Shown here piece after piece: positions 1 to 6,199 of a stretch of DNA of 8,476 nucleotides. The notes beneath the pieces are model-generated. The model saw only the letters and a list, made by a program, of their open reading frames with translations, did not search any database and was not told the DNA's origin. The stretch is taken from NCBI GenBank assembly GCA_003250455.1, contig QKGK01000053.1:1-8476 (forward strand), given 5' to 3'. Both the position numbers and the translations under genes were made by a program. The first letter of the stretch is position 1. Each line of letters begins with the position of its first letter. This stretch comes from Chloroflexota bacterium (GTDB lineage Bacteria; Chloroflexota; Anaerolineae; Anaerolineales; UBA11579).

Positions 1-5
1 ATAGG

Positions 6-21
6 TTTCCCTATTGTATCA
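6..21 (-). promoter_or_regulatory. Possible extended -10 promoter reading out of the left edge
   Basis: On the minus strand TGA-TACAAT (positions 21-13) fits an extended -10 element, and the next bases form a small stem ATAGG/CCTAT closed by a GAAA tetraloop (14-1). It would drive a gene beyond the left edge. No good -35 hexamer is visible 16-18 bp upstream, so the call depends on the -10 alone. Confidence 0.25.
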
Positions 22-109
22 GGGGTTGGTTAAATTCAGTAGACAAAAGGCGTGGCCGTTGAGTTGGAGGATACCTGCCGATGCTTTGAGGGTGAAATTG
101 AAATTTGCG

Positions 110-1201
110 CTAGGAAAAGATCGCCACCCGGTTTTTCCCCATCTCTTTGGCGCGCGCCAGGGCTTTTTGGGCCACATCCAGCAGCTTCTGAGCGGACTTG
201 CCATGCTGCGGGCAGCTTGCCACACCCACAGAGATGGTCGAGTGGATTATCCACTGCTTGGACTTGGTATCCACGGCCACGCGCATGCGCTCTCCCACGG
301 CGGCCGCTGCCTGCGGCAGGCTTTCGGGGAGAATGATAAAGAACTGATCGCCGCTGCGCCAGCGCGCCAGGTAATCTGTGGGGCGGATCTCTCCCCGCAG
401 GGTCTCGCCCAGCCGCTGGATCAGCTCGTCCCCGCCGGAAAAGCTGAAGCGGTTGTACTGCCGGAGGCTGTCCCCGTCCACGATGAGGATGGAGAAGTGG
501 CTGCGCTCCCGTTGGGCCTGCGCCACCGCTTCTTCCAGGGCGATCTCGGCGGCCCTGGCGTTGGGCAGCCCGGTGATCGGGTCTGTGAAGGCGAACTGGT
601 TGGATTGGTCCAGCATGGTGCCAATGGAGGTGAAGCGGGAGACGGTGTGCTGGACGACATACTGGAGGAACCCGCTGGTGGTGTTCATCTGCCGCGAGTC
701 GAACATTTTGAAGCTGACCTCGGGTTTTTGGTCCAGGAAGAACAGCGCGCCATAGTAGGCGGAGAGAATATTTTCAGGTTTGGAATTTTCGGCTTCGTAA
801 AAGACGATCCCGATCACATTGGCGACCGGCGGTTCCAGGCTGACGGAGGAGGCCTGCTGGTTCAGTTGGGTGTGGAGGCCTTTGGCCCTGGCGGCGTGTT
901 GGGCGGGGTCTTTCCCGGTGAGGATGGCGATGAATTCGTTGCCCATTCGGTAGGTGGGTACTCCGGCTACCTCGGTGATCTGCGTGGCCGCCCAGCGCAG
1001 GGCTGCGTCCCCGGCTTCGCGGCCGGAGGCTTCGTTGAGGGCAGGCAAGCCGCGCAGTTCCACGGAGAGCAGGGTGAAAGGTTGAAAATCTTCTTGCTTA
1101 TAGGCGGAAATCAGCCAATCAAAGAAGCGGACATGGTTCCCCGCGTTGGTCAGGGAGTCGGTGCGGACAAGGTCGGAAAAATAGGGGTTTGTCTCTGTCA
1201 T
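110..1201 (-). CDS. Tandem degenerate GGDEF-domain protein
   Basis: A 363-residue soluble protein with two GGDEF-like units and no obvious membrane segment or signal peptide. Residues ~40-160 resemble a GGDEF fold, but the signature reads MGNEF (86-90). Residues ~205-363 are a clearer GGDEF domain: a TDPITGLPNAR entry motif (206-216), a DGDSLRQYN segment (242-250) where active enzymes bind metal and nucleotide, and a signature loop reading RSGDQF (282-287) in place of xGGDEF. The fourth signature residue, Glu in active diguanylate cyclases, is Gln in the second domain. In the first domain Glu is kept but the third position is Asn and the first is Met. Known active enzymes tolerate changes in the first Gly but usually not loss of the acidic pair, so I infer a c-di-GMP/GTP sensor or scaffold, not an efficient synthase. 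The ATG at 1201 has a GGAG about 7 nt upstream. It is separated from the degV operon by ~600 bp and probably has its own promoter. No terminator was found downstream. Confidence 0.85.
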   Translation of the reverse strand: MTETNPYFSDLVRTDSLTNAGNHVRFFDWLISAYKQEDFQPFTLLSVELRGLPALNEASGREAGDAALRWAATQITEVAGVPTYRMGNEFIAILTGKDPAQHAARAKGLHTQLNQQASSVSLEPPVANVIGIVFYEAENSKPENILSAYYGALFFLDQKPEVSFKMFDSRQMNTTSGFLQYVVQHTVSRFTSIGTMLDQSNQFAFTDPITGLPNARAAEIALEEAVAQAQRERSHFSILIVDGDSLRQYNRFSFSGGDELIQRLGETLRGEIRPTDYLARWRSGDQFFIILPESLPQAAAAVGERMRVAVDTKSKQWIIHSTISVGVASCPQHGKSAQKLLDVAQKALARAKEMGKNRVAIFS

Positions 1202-1270
1202 GGCTGCTCCAGTTCACTGCGGTTCGTGACCCAATGCAGGGTGGGAGGAGAGTGTTAGGGTGAATTGTGT

Positions 1271-1309
1271 GTGTGGATAAATTATAACTTAACATGGGGC
1301 GCTGTATCA
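1271..1309 (-). promoter_or_regulatory. Promoter of the GGDEF gene
   Basis: The minus strand has a perfect TATAAT at 1286-1281, about 80 nt before the start codon. A weak -35 candidate GATACA (1308-1303) lies 16 bp upstream. TTATCCACAC follows the -10 directly (1280-1271), so it would overlap the transcription start and might be a protein-binding site. Confidence 0.5.
1272..1280 (-). promoter_or_regulatory. DnaA-box-like TTATCCACA
   Basis: A perfect match to the 9-bp DnaA box consensus, read on the minus strand, placed immediately after the -10 of the GGDEF promoter. Single boxes occur by chance. A nearly identical CTATCCACAC sits just after the kinase gene's putative -10 (8311-8302), and another copy lies at 1599-1608 on the plus strand. 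No origin-like cluster is present. Confidence 0.35.
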
Positions 1310-1364
1310 GTCGGATAGTCGATGAGTCGGTTAGTCAGGTGGTCTGGTAGTCACCCAGTAACCA
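1309..1364 (+). repeat. Degenerate 8-bp tandem repeat, AGTCNNNN
   Basis: AGTC recurs exactly every 8 bp at 1309, 1317, 1325, 1333 and 1349, with GGTC at 1341 and AGTA at 1357 keeping the phase. The other four bases vary but are G/T rich. The array runs directly into the left arm of the inverted repeat. Two octamers of the same kind (8356-8371) precede a related motif at the right end of the window. Confidence 0.7.
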
Positions 1365-1381
1365 GGCACCGAGTAACGAGG
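1349..1381 (+). repeat. Left arm of 33-bp imperfect inverted repeat
   Basis: The sequence matches the reverse complement of 1740-1772 at 29 of 33 positions. Within it the motif GGCACCGAGTAACGAGG (1365-1381) also recurs with one change at 8373-8389. The arm itself contains two AGTAAC units 15 bp apart. Confidence 0.75.
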
Positions 1382-1437
1382 CTGTTTGTGTCGTCCTGAA
1401 ATTTGGAATTGGCTGCACAACCCTGGCTTTATAGGGG

Positions 1438-1458
1438 ATTCTTCGCTGCGCTCAGAAC
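1438..1458 (-). repeat. 21-nt hairpin repeat, copy 1
   Basis: Read on the minus strand: outer stem GTTCT/AGAAT, then opposed GA and GA, then GC/GC, and a GCA loop. It belongs to the same family as 1479-1499 and 8402-8422, in the opposite orientation. The stem bases differ from the other copies but still pair (one G-U). Confidence 0.65.
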
Positions 1459-1478
1459 TACAGATGGAACAGGATGTC

Positions 1479-1499
1479 ATCCTGAGCACAGCGAAGGAT
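1479..1499 (+). repeat. 21-nt hairpin repeat, copy 2
   Basis: Outer stem ATCCT/AGGAT, opposed GA/GA, inner GC/GC, ACA loop. The flanks GTC (left) and CTGCCGGGTTTTTT (right, 1500-1513) resemble those of the copy at 8402-8422; over 37 nt the two agree at 31. This family, with the core TGAGC...GCGAAG, is a dispersed repeat I recognise from many environmental genomes. It is often mistranslated as HPEHSEGS-type peptides. Confidence 0.75.
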
Positions 1500-1628
1500 C
1501 TGCCGGGTTTTTTGAAGAGGCGAATATGCCGGGGTCAGAGGTAAAAAGCTGGGAGGCGGCTGCTGAAAAAACTATTCAGTTTTGACTTCGACAAAACCCT
1601 ATCCACACACGCAAAAAATCAAAGGAAC

Positions 1629-1658
1629 CACAGATGCACACGGATAAACACGGATGAT
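1629..1658 (+). repeat. Short 10-bp-period repeat, CACRGAT
   Basis: CACAGAT, CACGGAT and CACGGAT start at 1629, 1639 and 1649, exactly one helical turn apart. The string resembles the widespread dispersed CCACAGATGCACACGGAT-type repeat of environmental bacteria (from memory). Function unknown. Confidence 0.6.
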
Positions 1659-1739
1659 GGGGGGGTGCGGAAGTTGGCCTTAATTTTCCGGTGATCCCGG
1701 ATTTCAGACAGCTTAATGAAGATTCACTGGTCCCGACAT

Positions 1740-1772
1740 CCTCGTTACCCGGTGACTGGTTACTCGGTGTCT
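1740..1772 (-). repeat. Right arm of 33-bp imperfect inverted repeat
   Basis: Pairs with 1349-1381 (29 of 33 positions) in inverted orientation, giving a 424-bp bounded segment. No target-site duplication is evident outside the arms and no transposase lies inside. Confidence 0.75.
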
Positions 1773-1810
1773 AACAGGCCACTGGAAAAAGTGACACTCC
1801 CGGGAAATAA

Positions 1811-2647
1811 TCAGATTTTTTCGGACTTAACAGCGATGAACCCCAACCCGCGCACGCCAATATGGGTGCCGATCACGGTGGTGACATTGCGGATCAGCGG
1901 GGGAGTGTTTACCTGGGGGGCGAATTTCTCTGCCAGTTCGGTGGCCTCTTGCAGGGCATTGGTGTGCCCGATGGTGAGCTGTTCCAGGGGGCCAAGTGCT
2001 TCGAGCATCTCGCAGAGTCGCAGGATGCCTTTATTGCGGGTGCGGGTTTCCCCCAGACGGAGTATGCTGCCATCTTTGACCCCTACAAAAAGTTTGACGC
2101 GCAAAATTGCCCCCAGGTTGGAGCGCAGCCACGAGACCCGCCCGCTGCGTTTGAGCTGCTCCAGGGTATCCAGCATGGCAACCAGGGTGAGCCGCTGCTG
2201 TACGCTCTCGATGGCTTCGTACACCTGCTCCAGGCTGCCGCTGACGGCGGCTCTTGCAGCGGCTAAAGCCTGATAACCCAGCCCCATGGAGAGCTGCCCG
2301 CTGTCCACCACCCGGACGCGGTCGCCGAAATGCTCGGCAGCCACTTTGGCAGCATTGACAATCCCGCTGATCGTGGAGGCAATATGGATCGAAACGATCT
2401 GCTCAACTCCCTGATCAAACAGGCTGCGATACACTTCGCTGAACATCCCGCTGGACGGGGAAGCGGTGGTTGGCGGTGGCGTTTGGGTGGGAAGCTGCCG
2501 GTAAAAATCTCCACGGCTGATCCCCTGGCCATCCAGATATTGCTGTCCATTCAGCACCAGGATTGCAGGGATCACCGGGATGTTGTGCTGTCTGGCTTCG
2601 TCCTCGCTCAGGTCTGAGGTGCTGTCGGTGACAATGGCGATATTCAT
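1811..2647 (-). CDS. DegV family fatty-acid-binding protein (FakB-like)
   Basis: A 278-residue protein, full length for the DegV/FakB family. These proteins bind a fatty acid and present its carboxylate to the kinase FakA for phosphorylation to acyl-phosphate. Visible family motifs in order: VTDSTSDL (6-13); a TASPSSG segment with Thr61; IASTISG with Ser94 (usual LSGT motif); VVDSGQLSMGLG (113-124); SGR with Arg170; KDG (191-193) followed by TRTR (201-204); and IGTHIG with His262. Thr, Ser, both Arg and His thus fall where FakB carboxylate-binding residues are expected. One oddity is the C-terminal loop, which reads GVRGLG where the family usually has GPGxLG. It is the last gene of the operon, starting 7 nt after the preceding degV gene. 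The ATG at 2647 lacks a visible Shine-Dalgarno sequence, which suggests translational coupling. Confidence 0.9.
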   Translation of the reverse strand: MNIAIVTDSTSDLSEDEARQHNIPVIPAILVLNGQQYLDGQGISRGDFYRQLPTQTPPPTTASPSSGMFSEVYRSLFDQGVEQIVSIHIASTISGIVNAAKVAAEHFGDRVRVVDSGQLSMGLGYQALAAARAAVSGSLEQVYEAIESVQQRLTLVAMLDTLEQLKRSGRVSWLRSNLGAILRVKLFVGVKDGSILRLGETRTRNKGILRLCEMLEALGPLEQLTIGHTNALQEATELAEKFAPQVNTPPLIRNVTTVIGTHIGVRGLGFIAVKSEKI

Positions 2648-2654
2648 ACAAATT

Positions 2655-3503
2655 TTAGGTGTAGGGGCTTTGCAGCAGGAACATCCCCAAACTGGCCGGG
2701 CCGATCATGATGGAAAGTTCCGGGCTGATGATGTGTTCGCTGATGGAGAGCTCCCCATAGTCCAGGGACAGGTGCTCCCGCAGGGAGCGCGTCTCGGTTT
2801 CAAACGGCGGTACCCCCTGGATAAAGCCGATATGGTCCAGCACTTCAAATTCGGTGATGAATTCGTGCAGCAGGTCTACCAGATGGCGCTTGTTGCGCGC
2901 TTTTTGGGTGGGGACCAGCTCGCCCTCTTCAATCACATACAGCGGCAGCAGTTTCATATGCTCGCCAACAATCGCCTGGGAGAGCGAAAGGTAGCCGCTG
3001 TGGTGCAGGTAGGTCAGGCCTGAGATACAGAAGATCGAGTAGATGCGCGGCATCAGGTTTCGGATCTGTTCGGCAATCTCAGCGACAGAGCGGCCATCCT
3101 CGGCGGCGGCAGAGGCAGTTTGAACCGCCAGCCCCAACCCGGTGGCAACTGTCTGGGAGTCAATCACTTCAATTTCGATCTGCCCTTGCAGGTTTTTGGC
3201 GGCTTTGAGGGCGTTTTGATAGGTTTTGCTCAGGCTTTGGGTATGCAGAATGACCACCACGCCGGTATAGCTGCGTGCCAGTTGGAGGATCTGTTTTTCA
3301 AAGGCTTCTACACTGGGGGGATGTACCCGGGTGGGGAAGTCTTTCGGCGCGCTGGGGGGGAAGTCTGAGGCGCGCAGGTTTTGCGGCGCTTTACCGTTGG
3401 GGTGCTCGATTTGCAGCGGGATGATATACACCAGGTTGCGTCCCGGAAATGCCGGGATCGGAAATTGGGCAGTGCTGTCTGTCAGGATGCAGGTGTTTGG
3501 CAT
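2655..3503 (-). CDS. Divergent DegV family protein
   Basis: A 282-residue DegV-fold protein. Family landmarks are LTDSTAQF (7-14), THP-type loop residues near Thr58, QSLSKTYQ with Ser92, VIDSQTVATGLG (113-124), an EEGELVPTQKARNKR segment (192-206) and IGPASLG (267-273). Compared with the canonical paralogue next door, the SGR arginine is Tyr171, the C-terminal His is Met266, and the LSG glycine is Lys93, while the GP of the last loop is retained. The residues reported to hold the acyl carboxylate in FakB are therefore partly lost, so it may bind another ligand or serve as a non-catalytic partner of FakA. It starts 12 nt after the fakA stop with no clear Shine-Dalgarno, and probably depends on coupled translation. 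Confidence 0.85.
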   Translation of the reverse strand: MPNTCILTDSTAQFPIPAFPGRNLVYIIPLQIEHPNGKAPQNLRASDFPPSAPKDFPTRVHPPSVEAFEKQILQLARSYTGVVVILHTQSLSKTYQNALKAAKNLQGQIEIEVIDSQTVATGLGLAVQTASAAAEDGRSVAEIAEQIRNLMPRIYSIFCISGLTYLHHSGYLSLSQAIVGEHMKLLPLYVIEEGELVPTQKARNKRHLVDLLHEFITEFEVLDHIGFIQGVPPFETETRSLREHLSLDYGELSISEHIISPELSIMIGPASLGMFLLQSPYT

Positions 3504-3515
3504 AAGTGTCGATGG

Positions 3516-5198
3516 CTATTCTACGGAGAAGATGAACTGGTAGTGCGGCTGGCCGCCGAATTGCACCTCGATCTCATGGTCGGGGTAGGTCTCCTGGATG
3601 ATCTCGGCGGTCTGGTTGGCCTGTTCCTCGGTAACGTCCTCCCCGTAGAACATGGTGATCAGCTCATAGTCGTCCATGCCGAATTTATCCAGCAGGGCAA
3701 GGCAGGTTTCGTTGAGGGAGGCGTTGGCGGTGATCAGCTTGCCGTTATGCAGGCCGATGATCTGCCCTTCCTTCACCTTTACGCCGTCTATTTCCACTGT
3801 GCGGGTGGCAGTGGTGACCTCGCCGGTTTCCACTTCCTGCAGGGCGTTTTCCATCTCTTTGGCCACCTGCTCCAGGTCGCCATCCGGGGCGAGGCGCATC
3901 ATGGCAGCCAGTCCCTGGGGGACGGTGCGGCTTTTGACCACGATGACATCCTTGACGGTCAGCTCAGCGGCGGCCTCAGCGGCCAGGATGATATTCTTGT
4001 TGTTGGGCAAGATAATGACCTTGTTGGTGGCCAGGTTTTCAAAGGAGGCCATGATCTGCTGGGTGCTGGGGTTCATCGTCTGCCCGCCTTCCACCAGGGC
4101 GGCTACCCCCAGGCTGGCAAAGACTTTGGCAATCCCCGGCCCTGGCGCTACGGCCACGGTGGCAATTTGTCCGGGTTCGATGGGAGTCAGTTCGATCGCT
4201 TTGCCGGCTTTTTTCTCGATCTCGTCCATCTGCGCCATCAGGTTCTCGATGGCCACATTGGTGACAGTGCCAATCTCCATGCAGTAGTCAATCGGGATAT
4301 AGCGGTTGTCGGTGGGGACATGGATGTGCATGCGGTACATGCCTTCGCCTTCACCCACCTGGATGGAGGTGCCCATTTCTTCCAGGCGGCCGTAGAACTC
4401 GTTGAGGTCCAGCGGGGCAGTGGGGCGGAAATCGACGACCACTTCGTAATCCTGTCCTTCCTCGATGCTTTCGAGGGTGTTATCCAGTTTGAGGGAGTCG
4501 AGCGGTTTGACTTCGGTGAGCGGGGTAGAGAGGTCCTCTCCGTTGACCCAGCGGGACATGCCTTCGAGCAGGAAGAAAAGCCCTTTTCCACCCGAGTCGA
4601 CCACCCCGGCTTCTTTGAGCACGGGGAGCAGATCCGGGGTGCGTTCCACCGACCTGGCGGCGGCTTCCACGGCGGTTTCCAGGATGTAGATCGTGTCCGT
4701 GGACTTTTTCAGGGCCAGGCTGGTCTCGGCAGCGACGTCTTTGATCACGGTCAGGATGGTGCCTTCCACAGGGCGCACCACACCTTTGTAGGCGGTATCT
4801 CTAGCGCTGGCGAATGCGTGCGCCAATGTTTCCCCGGTGAGGGTAGGCTGGTCTTTCATGTAGGAGGCAATCCCGCGCCAGATCTGGGAGAGGATCACCC
4901 CGGAGTTGCCGCGCGCGCCCATCAGCGCGCCATGTGCCACTGAACCGAGCATTTTGCCGGCATGTTTTTCGGGTGAGTTCTCGATCTCGTCAAAGGCTGA
5001 CTGCATGGTCAGCATCATATTGGTGCCGGTATCCCCATCCGGGACGGGAAAGACGTTCAGGGCATTGACGGTGTTTTTGTTGGTGTTCAACCACGCCATG
5101 GCGGCGGCAGTCAGTTCCTTGATGTCCTGCCCGTCGATGGGGGTATGCTGCAGGATAAGTTTGCGGCTTTTCGTGGGACTCATTTCTCTATCAGTCAT
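3516..5198 (-). CDS. fakA: FakA-type fatty acid kinase (DAK2 domain, YloV family)
   Basis: A 560-residue cytoplasmic kinase that transfers phosphate from ATP to a fatty acid bound by a DegV/FakB partner, feeding acyl-phosphate to phospholipid synthesis. The N-terminal DAK2 (Dak phosphatase/kinase) domain spans ~20-220: NVFPVPDGDTGTN (48-60) with the Mg-binding aspartates, GARGNSG (94-100), VRPVEGT (141-147) and VVDSGGKG (199-206). A middle domain (~245-330) keeps the HIH pair (291-293). The position usually Cys in a CTEF-like motif is Val254, so a Cys/His zinc site seems incomplete. The C-terminal ~200 residues (345-560) form the DegV-like domain with PNNKNI (398-403) and VVKSRTVPQGLAAM (420-433). 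Length matches the family. The ATG at 5198 has GGAG five nt upstream (5207-5204), favoured over Met6. The downstream degV genes are natural partners. I use fakA by homology, without proof of substrate. Confidence 0.92.
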   Translation of the reverse strand: MTDREMSPTKSRKLILQHTPIDGQDIKELTAAAMAWLNTNKNTVNALNVFPVPDGDTGTNMMLTMQSAFDEIENSPEKHAGKMLGSVAHGALMGARGNSGVILSQIWRGIASYMKDQPTLTGETLAHAFASARDTAYKGVVRPVEGTILTVIKDVAAETSLALKKSTDTIYILETAVEAAARSVERTPDLLPVLKEAGVVDSGGKGLFFLLEGMSRWVNGEDLSTPLTEVKPLDSLKLDNTLESIEEGQDYEVVVDFRPTAPLDLNEFYGRLEEMGTSIQVGEGEGMYRMHIHVPTDNRYIPIDYCMEIGTVTNVAIENLMAQMDEIEKKAGKAIELTPIEPGQIATVAVAPGPGIAKVFASLGVAALVEGGQTMNPSTQQIMASFENLATNKVIILPNNKNIILAAEAAAELTVKDVIVVKSRTVPQGLAAMMRLAPDGDLEQVAKEMENALQEVETGEVTTATRTVEIDGVKVKEGQIIGLHNGKLITANASLNETCLALLDKFGMDDYELITMFYGEDVTEEQANQTAEIIQETYPDHEIEVQFGGQPHYQFIFSVE

Positions 5199-5294
5199 GC
5201 GAGCTCCAAAATAAGTTAATTAGGCTGCGCCACTGGGGTTGCAGGGCCCAGGGCTTTGCTTTATTTGACAAATCTATTTCTGCGGGGAATGGGG

Positions 5295-5648
5295 TTATTC
5301 TTCGTTGATCCGCAGTCCCTGGACATGAACATTGACTTCATTGATCGGCAGGCCCAGATATTTTTCCACGTTGAAGCGGACGGTGTTGGCAACGCTGCTG
5401 GCCACCGATTTGATCCGGGTTCCGTATTGGATGACGACATAAATGTCAATGTTGACTTTATCTTCTTCGTATTCCACCTCAATACCGTGGGTGGGGTCTT
5501 TCACCACCATGTTGGTGATTCCGTTCACCAGGTTTTTGGAAGCCAGACCGACAATGCCATAAGATTTGATGGCGGCATCGTATGCGATGGATGCAATTGC
5601 TCTTGCCGATACCTGGATGCTTCCATATGGATTATTCTCTTCGCTCAT
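5295..5648 (-). CDS. Asp23/Gls24 family protein (YloU-like)
   Basis: A 117-residue protein of the Asp23/Gls24 envelope-stress family. Typical features are GSIQVSARAIASIAY near the start, a central GIVGL segment, the IDIYVVIQYGTRIKSVA strand-helix, and the closing VNVHVQGLRI strand. Members sit next to fakA in many Firmicutes and may link membrane or lipid status to the kinase, but the exact role is unclear. The start needs a decision: a GTG at 5660 gives four more residues, but GAGGAA (5658-5653) is a Shine-Dalgarno for the ATG at 5648, which lies 4-5 nt beyond it, so ATG is chosen. It is the first gene of the operon; 96 bp separate it from fakA. Confidence 0.9.
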   Translation of the reverse strand: MSEENNPYGSIQVSARAIASIAYDAAIKSYGIVGLASKNLVNGITNMVVKDPTHGIEVEYEEDKVNIDIYVVIQYGTRIKSVASSVANTVRFNVEKYLGLPINEVNVHVQGLRINEE

Positions 5649-5690
5649 ATTATTCCTCACTGAGTGCTTGATACGCCAATTGTTCCTGTG

Positions 5691-5726
5691 TTTATCAAGT
5701 ATAAGTGATAAATGCGATTCTTTGCA
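5691..5726 (-). promoter_or_regulatory. Operon promoter with palindromic operator candidate
   Basis: TTTATCA, 8 nt, TGATAAA forms a perfect 7-bp inverted pair at 5691-5697/5706-5712 with a self-symmetric TATA at its centre. TATACT (minus strand 5703-5698) inside it is a plausible -10, about 50 nt before the start of the Gls24 gene; a weak -35 TGCAAA lies 17 bp upstream (5726-5721). A regulator bound here would cover the -10. The regulator is unknown. Confidence 0.4.
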
Positions 5727-5786
5727 GTCCTACCTTGCTTTTTCAGGCTGTTTCTATATTATTGTACTGCTATCTTGCGCGTGCCG

Positions 5787-5816
5787 GCCCTGCTTGGCAG
5801 CTTTGCCGGGCAGGGC
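5787..5816 (+). repeat. Strong hairpin in divergent intergenic region
   Basis: GCCCTGC-TT-GGCA, loop GCTT, TGCC-GG-GCAGGGC. In the plus-strand RNA it is a continuous 13-bp stem including two U-G pairs; in the minus-strand RNA the same positions become A/C mismatches. No U-run follows, so it is not a typical terminator. Confidence 0.6.
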
Positions 5817-5827
5817 AGTTGGTTCAG

Positions 5828-5838
5828 ACCTGACAGGT
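5828..5838. repeat. Odd palindrome ACCTGACAGGT
   Basis: A perfect 5-bp inverted pair around a central A, in an AGACCTGACAGGT context that resembles dispersed palindromes of environmental genomes. Function unknown. Confidence 0.4.
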
Positions 5839-5904
5839 AGATTTTAGCAGCTGTGTCACATCTCCAGGAGGCGGGTGAAATGCTTTATATTTTAACCACT
5901 TGGG

Positions 5905-5933
5905 TTGTAAAAAGATACGTCTTGTGGTAATAT
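5905..5933 (+). promoter_or_regulatory. Promoter of rpmB
   Basis: TTGTAA (5905-5910), a 17-bp spacer and TAATAT (5928-5933) preceded by TG at 5925-5926 give a good vegetative promoter with an extended -10. Transcription would start near 5940, leaving a leader of about 40 nt. Confidence 0.75.
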
Positions 5934-5979
5934 TTTCCGGCTAAGCAGGTATTATACAGTTTTGTAAAGGAAGTGAATT

Positions 5980-6162
5980 ATGGCTAAGTGTTCTGTATGC
6001 GGTAAAACAACTACTTTTGGGCGCAACCGCCCGTGGTCGAAGAAAACGACAAACCGCACCTTTAAAGCGAACTTGCAGAAAGTTACCGTCTTCGAAGAAG
6101 GCCGCAAAATCAAGAAGGTGATGTGCACCCGCTGCATTCGCACCATGGTGAAAACGGCCTGA
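5980..6162 (+). CDS. rpmB: 50S ribosomal protein L28
   Basis: A 60-residue basic protein of the large ribosomal subunit, normal length for bacterial L28. It opens MAKCSVCGK and has the RPWSKKTTNRTFKANLQ core typical of the family. Two CxxC pairs (Cys4/Cys7 and Cys49/Cys52) make it the zinc-ribbon (C+) form, so it probably binds zinc. AAGGA (5967-5971) sits 8 nt before the ATG as Shine-Dalgarno. It is monocistronic on the plus strand, with its own promoter and terminators, between two minus-strand units. Confidence 0.97.
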   Translation: MAKCSVCGKTTTFGRNRPWSKKTTNRTFKANLQKVTVFEEGRKIKKVMCTRCIRTMVKTA

Positions 6163-6199
6163 GTTTGTTGATAATCCCGAATATCTATTGAGAGATTCA

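Larger units (their letters stand above)
1202..1810. other. Gene-free, repeat-rich intergenic region
   Basis: About 609 bp between the last gene of the degV operon and the GGDEF gene. I see no credible gene. It holds the GGDEF promoter near 1281-1286, a tandem octamer array, an inverted-repeat pair 424 bp across, two hairpins of one family in opposite orientation, a 10-bp-period repeat, and a short GTTTTG/CAAAAC stem (1579-1584/1592-1597). No T-tailed terminator for the minus-strand operon is evident just past 1811. Confidence 0.8.

Noticed and set aside
422..439. SGGDEL string in the GGDEF protein (residues 255-260) as the catalytic motif
   Set aside because: It sits at the usual GHxxGD segment of the domain, about 28 residues before the true signature position, which reads SGDQF.
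14..1258. 414-residue plus-strand frame
   Set aside because: It lies opposite the recognisable GGDEF gene, has no family features, and reflects high third-position GC.
1309..1381. CRISPR-like array
   Set aside because: The units are 8 bp with no spacers, and no cas gene is near.
1403..1585. 60-residue plus-strand reading frame containing HPEHSEGS
   Set aside because: The peptide is the translation of the hairpin repeat at 1479-1499, a well-known source of spurious proteins. No Shine-Dalgarno or family match supports it.
1272..1608. Replication origin from DnaA-box-like sites
   Set aside because: Only two sites, far apart, with no AT-rich unwinding region and no dnaA or dnaN nearby.
3381..4943. 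520-residue plus-strand frame
   Set aside because: It is antisense to the FakA gene with low-complexity Gly/His/Asp composition and no motif.
5649..5660. GTG start for the Gls24 gene
   Set aside because: The GTG overlaps the GAGGAA Shine-Dalgarno of the ATG at 5648.
5662..5670. GAGTGCTTG as half of a CIRCE heat-shock element
   Set aside because: The required TTAGCACTC partner 9 bp away is absent.
5950..5955. TATTAT as the rpmB -10
   Set aside because: No -35 at proper spacing and only 24 nt before the ATG; the TTGTAA-17-TAATAT pair upstream is much better.
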